Source: Streptomyces poonensis (GTDB lineage: Bacteria; Actinomycetota; Actinomycetes; Streptomycetales; Streptomycetaceae). Taken from it: DNA of 64,000 bases. The notes below the pieces were generated by a model. The model had not been told where the DNA came from and made no database searches. It worked only from the letters and a program-made list of their open reading frames with translations. The DNA lies in assembly GCF_014650915.1 (NCBI RefSeq), contig NZ_BMVW01000017.1, forward strand, positions 44,552 to 108,551. The letters are read 5' to 3'. Shown one piece after another: positions 1-7,940 of this stretch; within the stretch, counting starts at the first letter, position 1, and every line of letters starts with the position of its first letter. The position numbers were made by a program, and so were the translations under genes.

Positions 1-469
1 CGGACGTGGGCGCGTGCACGAGCAGTTCGCGGGGCGACGGCTCCAGCACGTCGAGCACCATGGCCTCGGTCGTCGCCCGTGAGGCGGGGGAGAGGCCGGG
101 GTCGCCGAGCCGTTCCAGCAGCAGCCGCAGCAGCGGGGTCATCTCCACGGCCACGGGGGTGTCGGAGATGGAGGTCGTGGTGGCGTAGCCGAAGAAGCTC
201 GCGCGCATCCGGGTGCCGGCGACCGCCGAACCGGAGTGCAGCGTGCCCGCGGGCATCCACAGCCCCAGCGCGGGCGTGACCGTCCAGACACGTGCGCCGA
301 CCACGGCCGTGGACGCGCCGCGCTCGTTCCAGAGCAGCTCGTGGAACGGGTGGGAGTGGTCGTTCCAGGTGGTGTCGCGGGCGAAGACCTCGCCATAGCC
401 GAGGATGGTGAAGGGCGTGTCCACCGCGTCCGGCGCGAGCACGGGGAGGGAGCGGGTCTCACGGGTCAT
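1..469 (-). CDS. AraC-family transcriptional regulator, N-terminal part (gene cut by the window edge)
   Basis: The frame is open from an ATG at 469 to the window edge, giving about 156 residues. The sequence reads as the cupin ligand-binding half of an AraC-type regulator: HSHPFHELLWNERG (the metal/sugar-pocket His cluster), then W-x-V-TPALGLWMPAGTLHSG, typical of AraC_binding domains. The C-terminal double helix-turn-helix would lie beyond position 1 and is not visible. It lies downstream of the polyol-type transport operon on the same strand, so it may control that operon; this is inferred from position only. The class assignment is fairly secure, the ligand is unknown. Confidence 0.75.
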   Translation of the reverse strand, partial: MTRETRSLPVLAPDAVDTPFTILGYGEVFARDTTWNDHSHPFHELLWNERGASTAVVGARVWTVTPALGLWMPAGTLHSGSAVAGTRMRASFFGYATTTSISDTPVAVEMTPLLRLLLERLGDPGLSPASRATTEAMVLDVLEPSPRELLVHAPTS

Positions 470-542
470 GCGCGCCCCGTGACCGGAATCGGGAGCGGGG
501 CCGGGGTGGGGGACGAGTCGCATGCCCCCACCCTAGAAGTCC

Positions 543-577
543 CTGGTCAACTGGTCAGCTGATCAGCTGGTCAGCTG
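543..577. repeat. Four tandem 8-bp repeats in the leader of the AraC-type gene
   Basis: Units CTGGTCAA, CTGGTCAG, CTGATCAG, CTGGTCAG follow one another from 543 to 574, with a partial fifth (CTG). The middle units create a perfect 14-bp palindrome CAGCTGATCAGCTG at 556-569. The array lies between the dehydrogenase stop codon (590) and the AraC-type start (469), so it sits in the regulator's own promoter or leader. It may be a cooperative operator or a slippage-prone array. Confidence 0.7.
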
Positions 578-589
578 CAAGAGTCCTGA

Positions 590-1579
590 TCAAGGGACGA
601 CCACGATCTTCCTGCCGACCCCGGACGCGAACTGCTCCAGCGCCTGCGGGTACCGCTCCAGCGGCAGCCGGTCGCTGATGAAGACCTCCGGGTCCAGGAC
701 CCCGTTCGCGAACAGCTCCGCCGCGCGTTCGTAGCTGTGCAGGACCGCCATGGAGCCCGTGATAGTGATCTCCTGGTTGTAGATGCGGTACGGGTCGATC
801 TCCACGCGGGTCGCGTAGTCGGCGACGCCGAACTGGAGAAACGTACCCGCCTTCGCCACCCGGCCCAGCCCGTCCTGGATCGCCGCCGCGTTGCCGGTGG
901 CGTCGATGACCAGGTCCCAGCCCTGGGGACGGTCGAGTTCGTCGGGGGTGGCGGCGGAGGCCGAGACGCCGAGCTGCTGGGCTGTGGCGAGGCGGGCCGG
1001 GTTCAGGTCCACCACGTCCACGCTCGCCGCGCCCGTGCGTTTGGCGAGCTCCAGCATCATCAGGCCCATCGTGCCGGAGCCGTAGATCAGGACGTGGGCG
1101 CCGAGACGGGACTGGAGGACGTCGTAGCCGCGGACCGCGCAGGACAGGGGCTCGATCAGGGCGGCGTCCTGGGTGCGGACGTGGTCGGGGAGTTTCACGC
1201 AGTTCGCCACCGGGGCCACGGCGTACTGGGCCGCGCCACCCGCCGTGGTCACCCCGATCGCCGCCCACCGCTCGCACAGGTTGTTGTGGCCCGTACGGCA
1301 GTAGCGGCACTCGTGGCAGTACAGGGACGGGTCCACCGCCACCCGGTCGCCGACCGCCACCTCGGTGACCTGGGTGCCCACCCCGACGACCTCGCCCGCG
1401 AACTCGTGCCCGGGAACGATGGGCAGCTTGGGCGCGAACTCGCCCTGGAGGATGTGGAGATCCGTGCCGCACAGGCCGCAGGCGGCGACCTCGACGACGA
1501 CCTCGCGCGGCCCTGGCGTCGGGTCCGGGACCTCGGCGACGACGGCCTTCCCCACGGACTCGATGACGGCGGCCTTCAT
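590..1579 (-). CDS. Zinc-dependent alcohol/polyol dehydrogenase (MDR superfamily)
   Basis: The 329-residue protein is a medium-chain dehydrogenase. It has the catalytic zinc segment CGLCGTDLH (about residues 35-43) and GHEFAGEVVGVG (about 57-68), the structural-zinc cysteines in CHECRYCRTGHNNLC, and a Rossmann loop YGSGTMGLMM. It probably oxidises a sugar alcohol or sugar with NAD(P)+; the exact substrate cannot be read. Its ATG overlaps the stop of the permease before it (ATGA, 1576-1579), so it is the last gene of the transporter operon. The substrate is thus probably the solute imported by that transporter. Sorbitol/threonine-type dehydrogenases are the closest named relatives. Confidence 0.88.
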   Translation of the reverse strand: MKAAVIESVGKAVVAEVPDPTPGPREVVVEVAACGLCGTDLHILQGEFAPKLPIVPGHEFAGEVVGVGTQVTEVAVGDRVAVDPSLYCHECRYCRTGHNNLCERWAAIGVTTAGGAAQYAVAPVANCVKLPDHVRTQDAALIEPLSCAVRGYDVLQSRLGAHVLIYGSGTMGLMMLELAKRTGAASVDVVDLNPARLATAQQLGVSASAATPDELDRPQGWDLVIDATGNAAAIQDGLGRVAKAGTFLQFGVADYATRVEIDPYRIYNQEITITGSMAVLHSYERAAELFANGVLDPEVFISDRLPLERYPQALEQFASGVGRKIVVVP

Positions 1580-2466
1580 TTCACGGCTCCCAACGACAGG
1601 CCCTGGACCAGCTTGTCCTGGGCGGCGAACCCCGCGGCGAGCACCGGCAGGGAGATGACGAGCGACGCGGCGCACACCTTCGCCAGGAACAGGCCCTGGC
1701 TGGTGATGAAGCCGGTCAGGAAGACGGGGGCGGTCTCGGCGACCACACCCGTGAGCACCCGGGCGAAGAGCAGTTCGTTCCAGCTGAAGATGAAGCAGAT
1801 CAGGGCGGTGGCGGCGATGCCCGGGGCGGCTATGGGGGCCACCACGCGCGCGAGGACCGTCGGCAGACGGGCGCCGTCGAGCTGGGCCGCCTCGATGACC
1901 GCGACCGGGACCTCCGCCAGGAAGGAGTGCATCATCCAGACGGCGATCGGCAGGTTCATCGACGTGTAGAGGACGACCAGCAGCCAGATGTTGTCCAGCA
2001 GGTCCGTGTTCTTGGCGAAGAGGTAGATCGGCAGCAGGCCCGCCACCACCGGCAGCATCTTCGTGGAGAGGAAGAAGAACAGGACGTCCGTCCACTTCCG
2101 CACCGGGCGGATCGACAGCGCGTACGCCGCCGGCAGGGCCAGGACGAGGACCAGGAGCGTCGAGGCCAGGGATGCCACCGTCGAGTTGATCAGCGCCGGC
2201 CAGGGGCTCGCGCCGCCCCCCACGCCGAAGAACTCGCGGTAGCCGTCCAGGGTGAGGGCGGCCGTGAAGGAGGGCGGGTTGGTCGCCGCGTCGGCCTCCG
2301 AGTGGAACGACGTCAGCGCCATCCAGGCGATGGGCAGGAAGAACAGCAGTCCGGCCAGCCAGGCGGCCACGCCCAGGCCGGCGCTCCTCCATCGGCGGGT
2401 GCGTCCCGTCCGGTGATCTCCGGGAACGCGGATCGCGGAGTTCGCGGTGTTCGCAGTGGCGCTCAT
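1576..2466 (-). CDS. Carbohydrate ABC transporter permease, CUT1 MalG type
   Basis: A 296-residue inner-membrane permease with about six hydrophobic segments. The cytoplasmic EAA loop that docks the ATPase is seen as EAAQLDGARLPTVLARVVAP. The segment FFFLSTKMLPVVAG is characteristic of polyol (mannitol/sorbitol, SmoG-like) importers. The ATG at 2466 overlaps the stop of the partner permease by one base (TGATG), indicating translational coupling. No ATPase gene lies in the operon; in Streptomyces a shared MsiK-type ATPase usually serves such systems. Confidence 0.9.
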   Translation of the reverse strand: MSATANTANSAIRVPGDHRTGRTRRWRSAGLGVAAWLAGLLFFLPIAWMALTSFHSEADAATNPPSFTAALTLDGYREFFGVGGGASPWPALINSTVASLASTLLVLVLALPAAYALSIRPVRKWTDVLFFFLSTKMLPVVAGLLPIYLFAKNTDLLDNIWLLVVLYTSMNLPIAVWMMHSFLAEVPVAVIEAAQLDGARLPTVLARVVAPIAAPGIAATALICFIFSWNELLFARVLTGVVAETAPVFLTGFITSQGLFLAKVCAASLVISLPVLAAGFAAQDKLVQGLSLGAVK

Positions 2467-3407
2467 CAGCGCGACACCTCCTCGCGGAACAGCGACGACA
2501 CCACGCGCAGCGCGAACGTCGCGATGATGATCGATCCGATGACGACGAGGACGCCCGCGGCGGAGGCGAGACCGTTCTCGTGGGCCTGGTAGAAGGTCTG
2601 GTAGACGGTGTAGGGGAGGTTCGCGGTGCCGAGGCCGCCCGAGGTGAGGGTGAAGACGGCGTCGAAGTTCTGAACGATGTAGATCGAGCCGAGCAGGGCG
2701 CCGAGTTCGAGGTAGCGGCGCAGATGCGGCAGCGTGAGGTGACGGAAGATCTGCCAGTCGCTCGCGCCGTCCACGCGGGCCGCCTCGATCTGCTGGTGGT
2801 CGCGGCTCTGCAGCCCGGCCAGCAGGATCAGCATCATGAACGGCGTCCACTGCCAGATCAGCGAGGCCTCCACCGCGAGCAGCGGCATCTCGGAGAGCCA
2901 GTCCGGCTGTGGGCCGCCCACATAGTGCAGCAACCCGTTGAAGAGGCCGTACTCGGGGTTGAAGAGCACATGTTTCCAGAGCAGGGCCGCCGCCACCGGG
3001 ACCACCAGGAAAGGCGCGATCAGCAGGGTGCGGACCACACCCCGGCCCCGGAACCTCCGGTCCAGGAGGAGAGCGAGGAGCAGTCCCAGGACCAGGCTGA
3101 CCAGGACGACCGTGACGGTCAGCACGATCGTCGTCCACACCGAGCGGCGCAGGTCGGGATCGGTGAGGACCTCCCCGTAGTTGCTGAAGCCCGCGAAGCG
3201 CCGGGCGTCCGGGTAGAGGGAGTTCCAGTCCAGGAAGGAGATCACCAGCGTCGCCACGAACGGCAGCTGGGTGACGACGATCATGAAGATCAGGGCGGGC
3301 AGCAGCGGGGCCCGGGTGGCCCAGGCGCGCAGCCGGGTGGAGGGCGGCCGGCCGGCGGCGGGAGCGGGTGGCGCGGCGGCGGCCGGGGGTGTCGTAATGG
3401 CGGTCAT
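2466..3407 (-). CDS. Carbohydrate ABC transporter permease, CUT1 MalF type
   Basis: A 313-residue permease with a proline/alanine-rich cytoplasmic N-terminus and six predicted membrane segments. The EAA loop reads EAARVDGASDWQIFRHLTLP. It is the heterodimer partner of the next gene and is coupled to the upstream binding-protein gene by a TGATG overlap at 3405-3409. The loop and order match SmoF/MalF-like subunits. Substrate is inferred (polyol) from the partner permease and the dehydrogenase. Confidence 0.9.
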   Translation of the reverse strand: MTAITTPPAAAAPPAPAAGRPPSTRLRAWATRAPLLPALIFMIVVTQLPFVATLVISFLDWNSLYPDARRFAGFSNYGEVLTDPDLRRSVWTTIVLTVTVVLVSLVLGLLLALLLDRRFRGRGVVRTLLIAPFLVVPVAAALLWKHVLFNPEYGLFNGLLHYVGGPQPDWLSEMPLLAVEASLIWQWTPFMMLILLAGLQSRDHQQIEAARVDGASDWQIFRHLTLPHLRRYLELGALLGSIYIVQNFDAVFTLTSGGLGTANLPYTVYQTFYQAHENGLASAAGVLVVIGSIIIATFALRVVSSLFREEVSR

Positions 3408-4774
3408 CAGCGTCCCTCGTATTCCTCGGAGACCTGCTCGGCGAGTTCCTGGGACTTGTCCAGGGCCGTCTCGACGGACTGGCGCCCGGCGACGGCCGCG
3501 CTGATCTCCAGGGCGACCTTGGTGCCGAGGTCGGTGAACTCGGGGATGCCGACGAACTGGATGCCGGGCGCCGGCCGCGGCTGCACCCCCGGATCGGTGG
3601 GCCGGGCCGCCTCGATGGCCTCACGGGTCATCTCCTGGAAGGCGGCGGCCTCCTCGCGATAGGCGGGGTTCTGGTACGTCGACGCCCGTTTGCCCGCCGG
3701 GACGTTGGACCAGCCGAACTCCTCCCCGACCAGCTCCTCGTACTCCTTGCTCGACGCCCAGGAGACGAACTCCCACGCCTTGTCGGTGTTCCGGGAGGCG
3801 TTCTGGATGCCCCACGCCCAGGTGTAGAGCCAGCCGGAGGACTCCGTCCTCTCGACCGGCGCCGGTACGTAGCCGATCTTGCCCTTGACGGGGGACTTGT
3901 CCGCCTCCAGGGATCCGGCCGCCGATGTGGCGTCGTACCACATGGCGACCTTGCCCTGCGTCATGTTGTTCAGGCACTCGGCGAAGCCCGCCTGGGCGGC
4001 GCCGGACTCGCCGTGGGAGCGGACCAGGTCGACATAGAACTTGGTCGCCTTCTCGAACTCGGGGGAGTCGAGCCGTGCCGTCCAGTCCTGGTCGAACCAG
4101 GTGCCGCCGAAGGTGTTCACCACCGTGGTGAGGGGCGCCATCACCTCGCCCCAGCCGGGCAGGCCGCGCAGGCAGATGCCCTTCATGTCCCCTTCGGCGC
4201 CGTCGGCCTGCGCGGCGAGGTCGGCGACCTGCTGCCAGGTGGGGCGCTCGGGCATGGTGAGGCCCTGCTCCTCGAACACGTCCTTGCGGTACATCAGGAA
4301 GGACGACTCGCCGTAGAAGGGCTGCCCGTACGTCTTCCCGTCGTCGCCGGTCAGCGACTGGCGCATGGGTGCGAGGATGTCCTGCTCGTCGAAGTCCCGG
4401 TCCTCGGCGACATAGTCGTCCATCGCGCGCAGCCAGCCGTTGCGGGCGTAGATCGGGATCTCGTAGTTGCTCAAGGTGGCGACGTCGTACTGGCCCGCCT
4501 GGTTGGCGAAGTCCTGGCTGATCTTGTCGCGGACGTCGTTCTCCGGCAGGACGGTGAAGTTCACCTTGATGCCGGTCTCCGCGGTGAAGTGGGCGCGGGT
4601 GAGCTTCTGCAACTCCACCATCTGCGGGTTGTTCACCATGAGGACGTTGATGGCGTCGCCACCCGAACCCGCCCCGCCGGCTCCGGTCCAGCAGCCGGAG
4701 AGCAGCGGGGCGAGCAGCGTCCCTGCGGCGGCCGCGGCTATCGCGCGTGGCCTCCGTCGGCTCGGGGTTCGCAT
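3407..4774 (-). CDS. Extracellular solute-binding lipoprotein (polyol/sugar)
   Basis: A 455-residue family-1 binding protein. The chosen ATG at 4774 has GGAG eight bases upstream and gives a basic, alanine-rich signal ending in LLSGC, a lipobox, so the protein is a membrane-anchored lipoprotein. The mature part starts with a Gly/Ser linker, and DAINVLMVNNPQMVEL is a typical first strand of CUT1 binding proteins. It is the first gene of a four-gene operon with two permeases and a dehydrogenase. An upstream in-frame extension to 4972 exists but would remove the signal peptide from the N-terminus and overlap the DeoR gene. Confidence 0.9.
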   Translation of the reverse strand: MRTPSRRRPRAIAAAAAGTLLAPLLSGCWTGAGGAGSGGDAINVLMVNNPQMVELQKLTRAHFTAETGIKVNFTVLPENDVRDKISQDFANQAGQYDVATLSNYEIPIYARNGWLRAMDDYVAEDRDFDEQDILAPMRQSLTGDDGKTYGQPFYGESSFLMYRKDVFEEQGLTMPERPTWQQVADLAAQADGAEGDMKGICLRGLPGWGEVMAPLTTVVNTFGGTWFDQDWTARLDSPEFEKATKFYVDLVRSHGESGAAQAGFAECLNNMTQGKVAMWYDATSAAGSLEADKSPVKGKIGYVPAPVERTESSGWLYTWAWGIQNASRNTDKAWEFVSWASSKEYEELVGEEFGWSNVPAGKRASTYQNPAYREEAAAFQEMTREAIEAARPTDPGVQPRPAPGIQFVGIPEFTDLGTKVALEISAAVAGRQSVETALDKSQELAEQVSEEYEGR

Positions 4775-4874
4775 GGATCGCTCCTGGACGTATGGGGATA
4801 TAAAGGGTGCATCTGGGGTCAGTGAGGGGTGCGTCCGGCCCGTGCGGGGGCAGTGGGCCGAGGGGAAAGCGGGC

Positions 4875-5636
4875 TCAGACCCGGAGGACCTGCGGGCCGA
4901 GCATCGAGTAGCGGTGGGCCTCGGACGCGGGCAGCAGGGTGCTGGTGACGATCGTGTCCAGGGCGCCGGCATCGGCGAAGCGGCAGAAACTGACCGCTCC
5001 GAACTTGGTGTGCACCCCGGCGAAGACGGTGCGCCGCGCGGCCCGGATCGCCTGCGCCTTGACCTCGCTGACGGCCGGGTCGGGGGTGGTGAGGCCGTGC
5101 TCGCGGGTGATGCCGTTGGCGCCGATGTACGCGAGGTCGATGACGAAGCCGGACAGCATCTTCGTCGTCCAGTGGTCGACGGTCGCGAGGGTGCCCGGGC
5201 GCACCCGTCCCCCGAGCAGCAGCACGGAGACGGTGCCGGCCTCGGCGAGCGCGCCCGCGACCGGCAGGGACGCGGTGACCACGGTCAGCGGCCGGTCCCG
5301 GGGCAGGGCCTCGGCGATGAGCTGCGGGGTGAAGCCCTCGTCGACGAAGACGGTCTCGGCGTCACCGAGCAGGTCGGCCGCGGCGGCCGCGATCCGCCGC
5401 TTCTCGGGGACGTGGCTGGTGGCGCGGAAGGCGAGCGTCGTCTCGAACCCGGCGCTCTCCACGGGGTAGGCCCCGCCGTGGGTACGGCGGACGAGACCGT
5501 GGTCCTCCAGGGCGCGCAGATCACGCCGTACGGTCTCTTTGGCGACGCCCAGTTCGGCGGCGAGCGCGGTGACGTCGACGGACCCCGTACGGCGGGCGGC
5601 CGTGACGATGGCGCGCTGACGTTCTTCCGCACTCAT
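4875..5636 (-). CDS. DeoR/GlpR-family transcriptional repressor
   Basis: The start at 5636 gives 253 residues: an N-terminal winged helix (about 1-60, with LAAELGVAKETVRRDLRALEDHGLVRRTHGGAY, the DeoR signature) and a C-terminal DeoR sugar-phosphate sensor domain (FVDEGFT, LLLGGRVRPGT). A GTG nine bases further upstream is an alternative start. It lies just upstream of, and co-directional with, the polyol importer operon, so it is the likely repressor of that operon, relieved by a phosphorylated sugar or polyol. The role is inferred from context. Confidence 0.88.
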   Translation of the reverse strand: MSAEERQRAIVTAARRTGSVDVTALAAELGVAKETVRRDLRALEDHGLVRRTHGGAYPVESAGFETTLAFRATSHVPEKRRIAAAAADLLGDAETVFVDEGFTPQLIAEALPRDRPLTVVTASLPVAGALAEAGTVSVLLLGGRVRPGTLATVDHWTTKMLSGFVIDLAYIGANGITREHGLTTPDPAVSEVKAQAIRAARRTVFAGVHTKFGAVSFCRFADAGALDTIVTSTLLPASEAHRYSMLGPQVLRV

Positions 5637-5885
5637 GGCCGACACCCGCTCTCCCTTGAACTGTCGCTGCCCGTTCGGGCCCGATGGAGCCCCTGGGGGA
5701 AGTTCTACAGGCGGTGTGCGTCGCTGACCAGGTCTGTTGCGCGCCCGATGGTGCCCGTCCGTGCCCGTTTCGCGGGCCGGCCGCCCGTGTCGGACCTGGG
5801 CGGAAGGTGGGATCGGGCAGGGCGTGTGCCCGAACACGACTGCGGGCGGGCCCGTTCGGTGCCCGCCCGCTCGATGCGAGGTGTG

Positions 5886-6695
5886 TCAGTACGGCCAGAT
5901 CGGCGGGTCGTTCACGAAGTGCCCGCCGAGGGCGGCGTGCGCCGGGTTGTCCGGGTCGAGCTCGCCCTGCTCGGCGATCAGCTTCTCGGCGTACGGCTCG
6001 GAGTCGTCCTGGGGCTCGTAGCCCAGTGCGCGGGCGCTGGTGAGGTCCCACCACAGGCGGGTGTTGGCGGAGGAGCCGTGGACGACGGTGTGCTGTACGC
6101 CGTCCGCCGTCAGGGCCGCGTGGAAGAGGCGGGCGCCGTCGGCCGGGCTCATCCACACCGACAGCATGCGGACGCTGGTGGGCTCGGGGAAGCAGGAGCC
6201 GATGCGCACCGAGACCGTCTCGATGCCGTGCCGGTCCCAGTAGAGCTGGGCGAGGTCCTCGCCGAAGCACTTCGACAGGCCGTAGAAGGTGTCGGGGCGG
6301 CGCGGGGTGTCGACGGGGATGAGGGGGTCGTCGCCCTGGGGCCGCGGGGTGTAACCGACCGCGTGGTTGGAGGAGGCGAAGACGATGCGCCGCACGCCCT
6401 CCTCGCGGGCCGCCTCGTACAGGTTGTACGTGCCCTCGATGTTCGCCTTCAGGATCTTCTCGAAGGGGGCTTCCAGGGAGATGCCCGCGAGGTGGATGAT
6501 CGCGTCGGCACCGCGGACGGCCTCGCGCAGGGCGTCCCGGTCGGCGAGGTCCGCGACGATCGCGTCCGGTGCGCCGTCGACGGGGCGCATGTCGAGGAGG
6601 CGCAGCTCGTAGCCGTACTCCGGGAGCAGCTCCCGCATCAGGGTGCCGAGTCCGCCGGCGGCGCCGGTGAGCAGAACGGTGCGGGGAGCGGGCAT
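5886..6695 (-). CDS. udh: Uronate dehydrogenase (D-galacturonate/D-glucuronate to aldaro-lactone)
   Basis: A 269-residue short-chain-type NAD-binding protein. It has TGAAGGLGTLM at 10-20, an HLAGIS strand near 69-73, the FASSNHAVGYTPR segment (107-118) and a Y138-GLSK142 catalytic pair. SSNHxxGY, YGLSKCFGE and VRIGSCFPEP closely match characterised bacterial uronate dehydrogenases (EC 1.1.1.203), as I recall the family. It would oxidise D-galacturonate, the main pectin monomer, to galactaro-lactone with NAD+. It is divergent from kdgD, the enzyme two to three steps later in the same oxidative route, which strongly supports the call. Confidence 0.88.
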   Translation of the reverse strand: MPAPRTVLLTGAAGGLGTLMRELLPEYGYELRLLDMRPVDGAPDAIVADLADRDALREAVRGADAIIHLAGISLEAPFEKILKANIEGTYNLYEAAREEGVRRIVFASSNHAVGYTPRPQGDDPLIPVDTPRRPDTFYGLSKCFGEDLAQLYWDRHGIETVSVRIGSCFPEPTSVRMLSVWMSPADGARLFHAALTADGVQHTVVHGSSANTRLWWDLTSARALGYEPQDDSEPYAEKLIAEQGELDPDNPAHAALGGHFVNDPPIWPY

Positions 6696-6797
6696 CCTCG
6701 GGTCTCCTTGGGGCGGCAGGCCGTGGGCGTGTCATGACGGTCGTGCACGTGGATGTACGGCATTCACATGCGTGGACTGCGGAGACTAGTTAAGGAT

Positions 6798-6842
6798 CTG
6801 CCACCTGTCGCGTCAAGTGCCGCGGGAGGATAGTGGCAGGTG
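6798..6842. promoter_or_regulatory. Inverted repeat in the udh-kdgD divergent promoter region
   Basis: CTGCCAC at 6798-6804 is matched by GTGGCAG at 6833-6839, and CACCTG at 6803-6808 by CAGGTG at 6837-6842. The overlapping arms flank a 28-base gap. They lie between the divergent starts of uronate dehydrogenase and KdgD and could be a shared operator. Only the symmetry is seen, the binding protein is unknown. Confidence 0.35.
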
Positions 6843-6889
6843 CCCTCCGGAGGGGTGAATTCCGCTGCTGTGCGGCCTTGTTGGCGTGC

Positions 6890-6918
6890 TTGACCGGCCG
6901 CGGGGGGCGGCTTAGCTT
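6890..6918 (+). promoter_or_regulatory. Sigma-70-like promoter upstream of kdgD
   Basis: TTGACC at 6890-6895 and TAGCTT at 6913-6918 are separated by 17 bases, a good match to the HrdB-type consensus. The kdgD start lies about 78 bases downstream of the -10 box. Predicted by eye only. Confidence 0.45.
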
Positions 6919-6995
6919 GGTGCGCGTTCAGAAATGTAAACACCAATCAGAAGCGTGCACCAGTGCGTGCGCATGAACCTGCCCAGGGAGAGCCC

Positions 6996-7940
6996 GTGAC
7001 GTCAGCCCCTCTCGCCGCCCGACTCGGCGCGCCCGGCGGGCCGCTGTTCTTCCCCGTGACGGCGTACGGCCCGGACGGCGCGCTCGACCTCGACGTCTAC
7101 CGGGCGCACGTCCGCCGGGGCGTCGAGGCCGGCGCCGCCGCCGTCTTCGCCTGCTGCGGCACCGGCGAGTTCCACGCCCTCACGCCCGAGGAGTTCCAGA
7201 GTTGCGTACGGGCCGCCGTCGAGGAGACGGCGGGACGGGTGCCGGTCCTGGCGGGCGCGGGCTACGGCACCGCGCTCGCGATCCGGTACGCGCGGCTGGC
7301 CGAGGAGGCGGGCGCCGACGGACTGCTCGCCCTGCCGCCCTACCTCGTGCTCGCCGCCCAGGAGGGCCTGCTGCGGCACTACCGCGAACTGGCGGCGGCG
7401 ACCTCCCTCGACGTCATCGTCTACCAGCGCGACAACGCCGTGTTCACGCCCGCGACGGTCGCCCGGCTCGCCCGCACCGACGGCATCATCGGCCTCAAGG
7501 ACGGCCTCGGCGACCTGGACCTGATGCAGCGGACCGTGAGCGCCGTACGCGGCGCGGTACCCGGCGGCTTCCTGTACTTCAACGGCCTGCCGACCGCCGA
7601 GATGACCGCGCTCGCCTACCGGGGCATCGGCATCACCCTCTACTCCTCCGCCGCGTTCTGCTTCGCCCCCGAGGTCGCGGTCGCCTTCCACCGGGCGCTC
7701 GCCACGGGCGACGACGCGCGCGTGGAGCGGCTGCTCGACGGCTTCTACCGCCCGTTCGTCGAACTCCGCGCCCAGGGCCGCGGCTACGCGGTGTCGCTGG
7801 TCAAGGCGGGCGTACGGCTGCGCGGTCTCGACGTCGGCGAAGTACGCCCCCCGTTGCACGAGCCGACGGAGGATCATGTCAAGCAGCTCGCGCAGCTGAT
7901 CGAGCGCGGGTACGCGCTGCTCGACGAGGAGGAACAGTGA
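6996..7940 (+). CDS. kdgD: 5-dehydro-4-deoxyglucarate dehydratase (DHDPS/NAL superfamily)
   Basis: A 314-residue TIM-barrel lyase. LFFPVTAYGPDG (18-28) and CCGTGEFHALTPEE (53-66) are typical of the family. Tyr143 in VYQRDN and the Schiff-base Lys168 in GLKDGLGD are the catalytic residues, and the xRDN and KDGxGD contexts are those of KdgD (EC 4.2.1.41) rather than DapA. It would dehydrate and decarboxylate 5-keto-4-deoxy-D-glucarate to 2-oxoglutarate semialdehyde. The GTG at 6996 is chosen because GGGAG precedes it closely; a GTG at 6963 is in frame but has no such site. It is divergent from udh and overlaps the next gene (GTGA). Confidence 0.87.
   Translation: MTSAPLAARLGAPGGPLFFPVTAYGPDGALDLDVYRAHVRRGVEAGAAAVFACCGTGEFHALTPEEFQSCVRAAVEETAGRVPVLAGAGYGTALAIRYARLAEEAGADGLLALPPYLVLAAQEGLLRHYRELAAATSLDVIVYQRDNAVFTPATVARLARTDGIIGLKDGLGDLDLMQRTVSAVRGAVPGGFLYFNGLPTAEMTALAYRGIGITLYSSAAFCFAPEVAVAFHRALATGDDARVERLLDGFYRPFVELRAQGRGYAVSLVKAGVRLRGLDVGEVRPPLHEPTEDHVKQLAQLIERGYALLDEEEQ

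Noticed and set aside
3407..4972. Longer start for the first solute-binding protein
   Set aside because: The extension would bury the lipoprotein signal and overlap the DeoR gene; the ATG at 4774 has a good ribosome-binding site.
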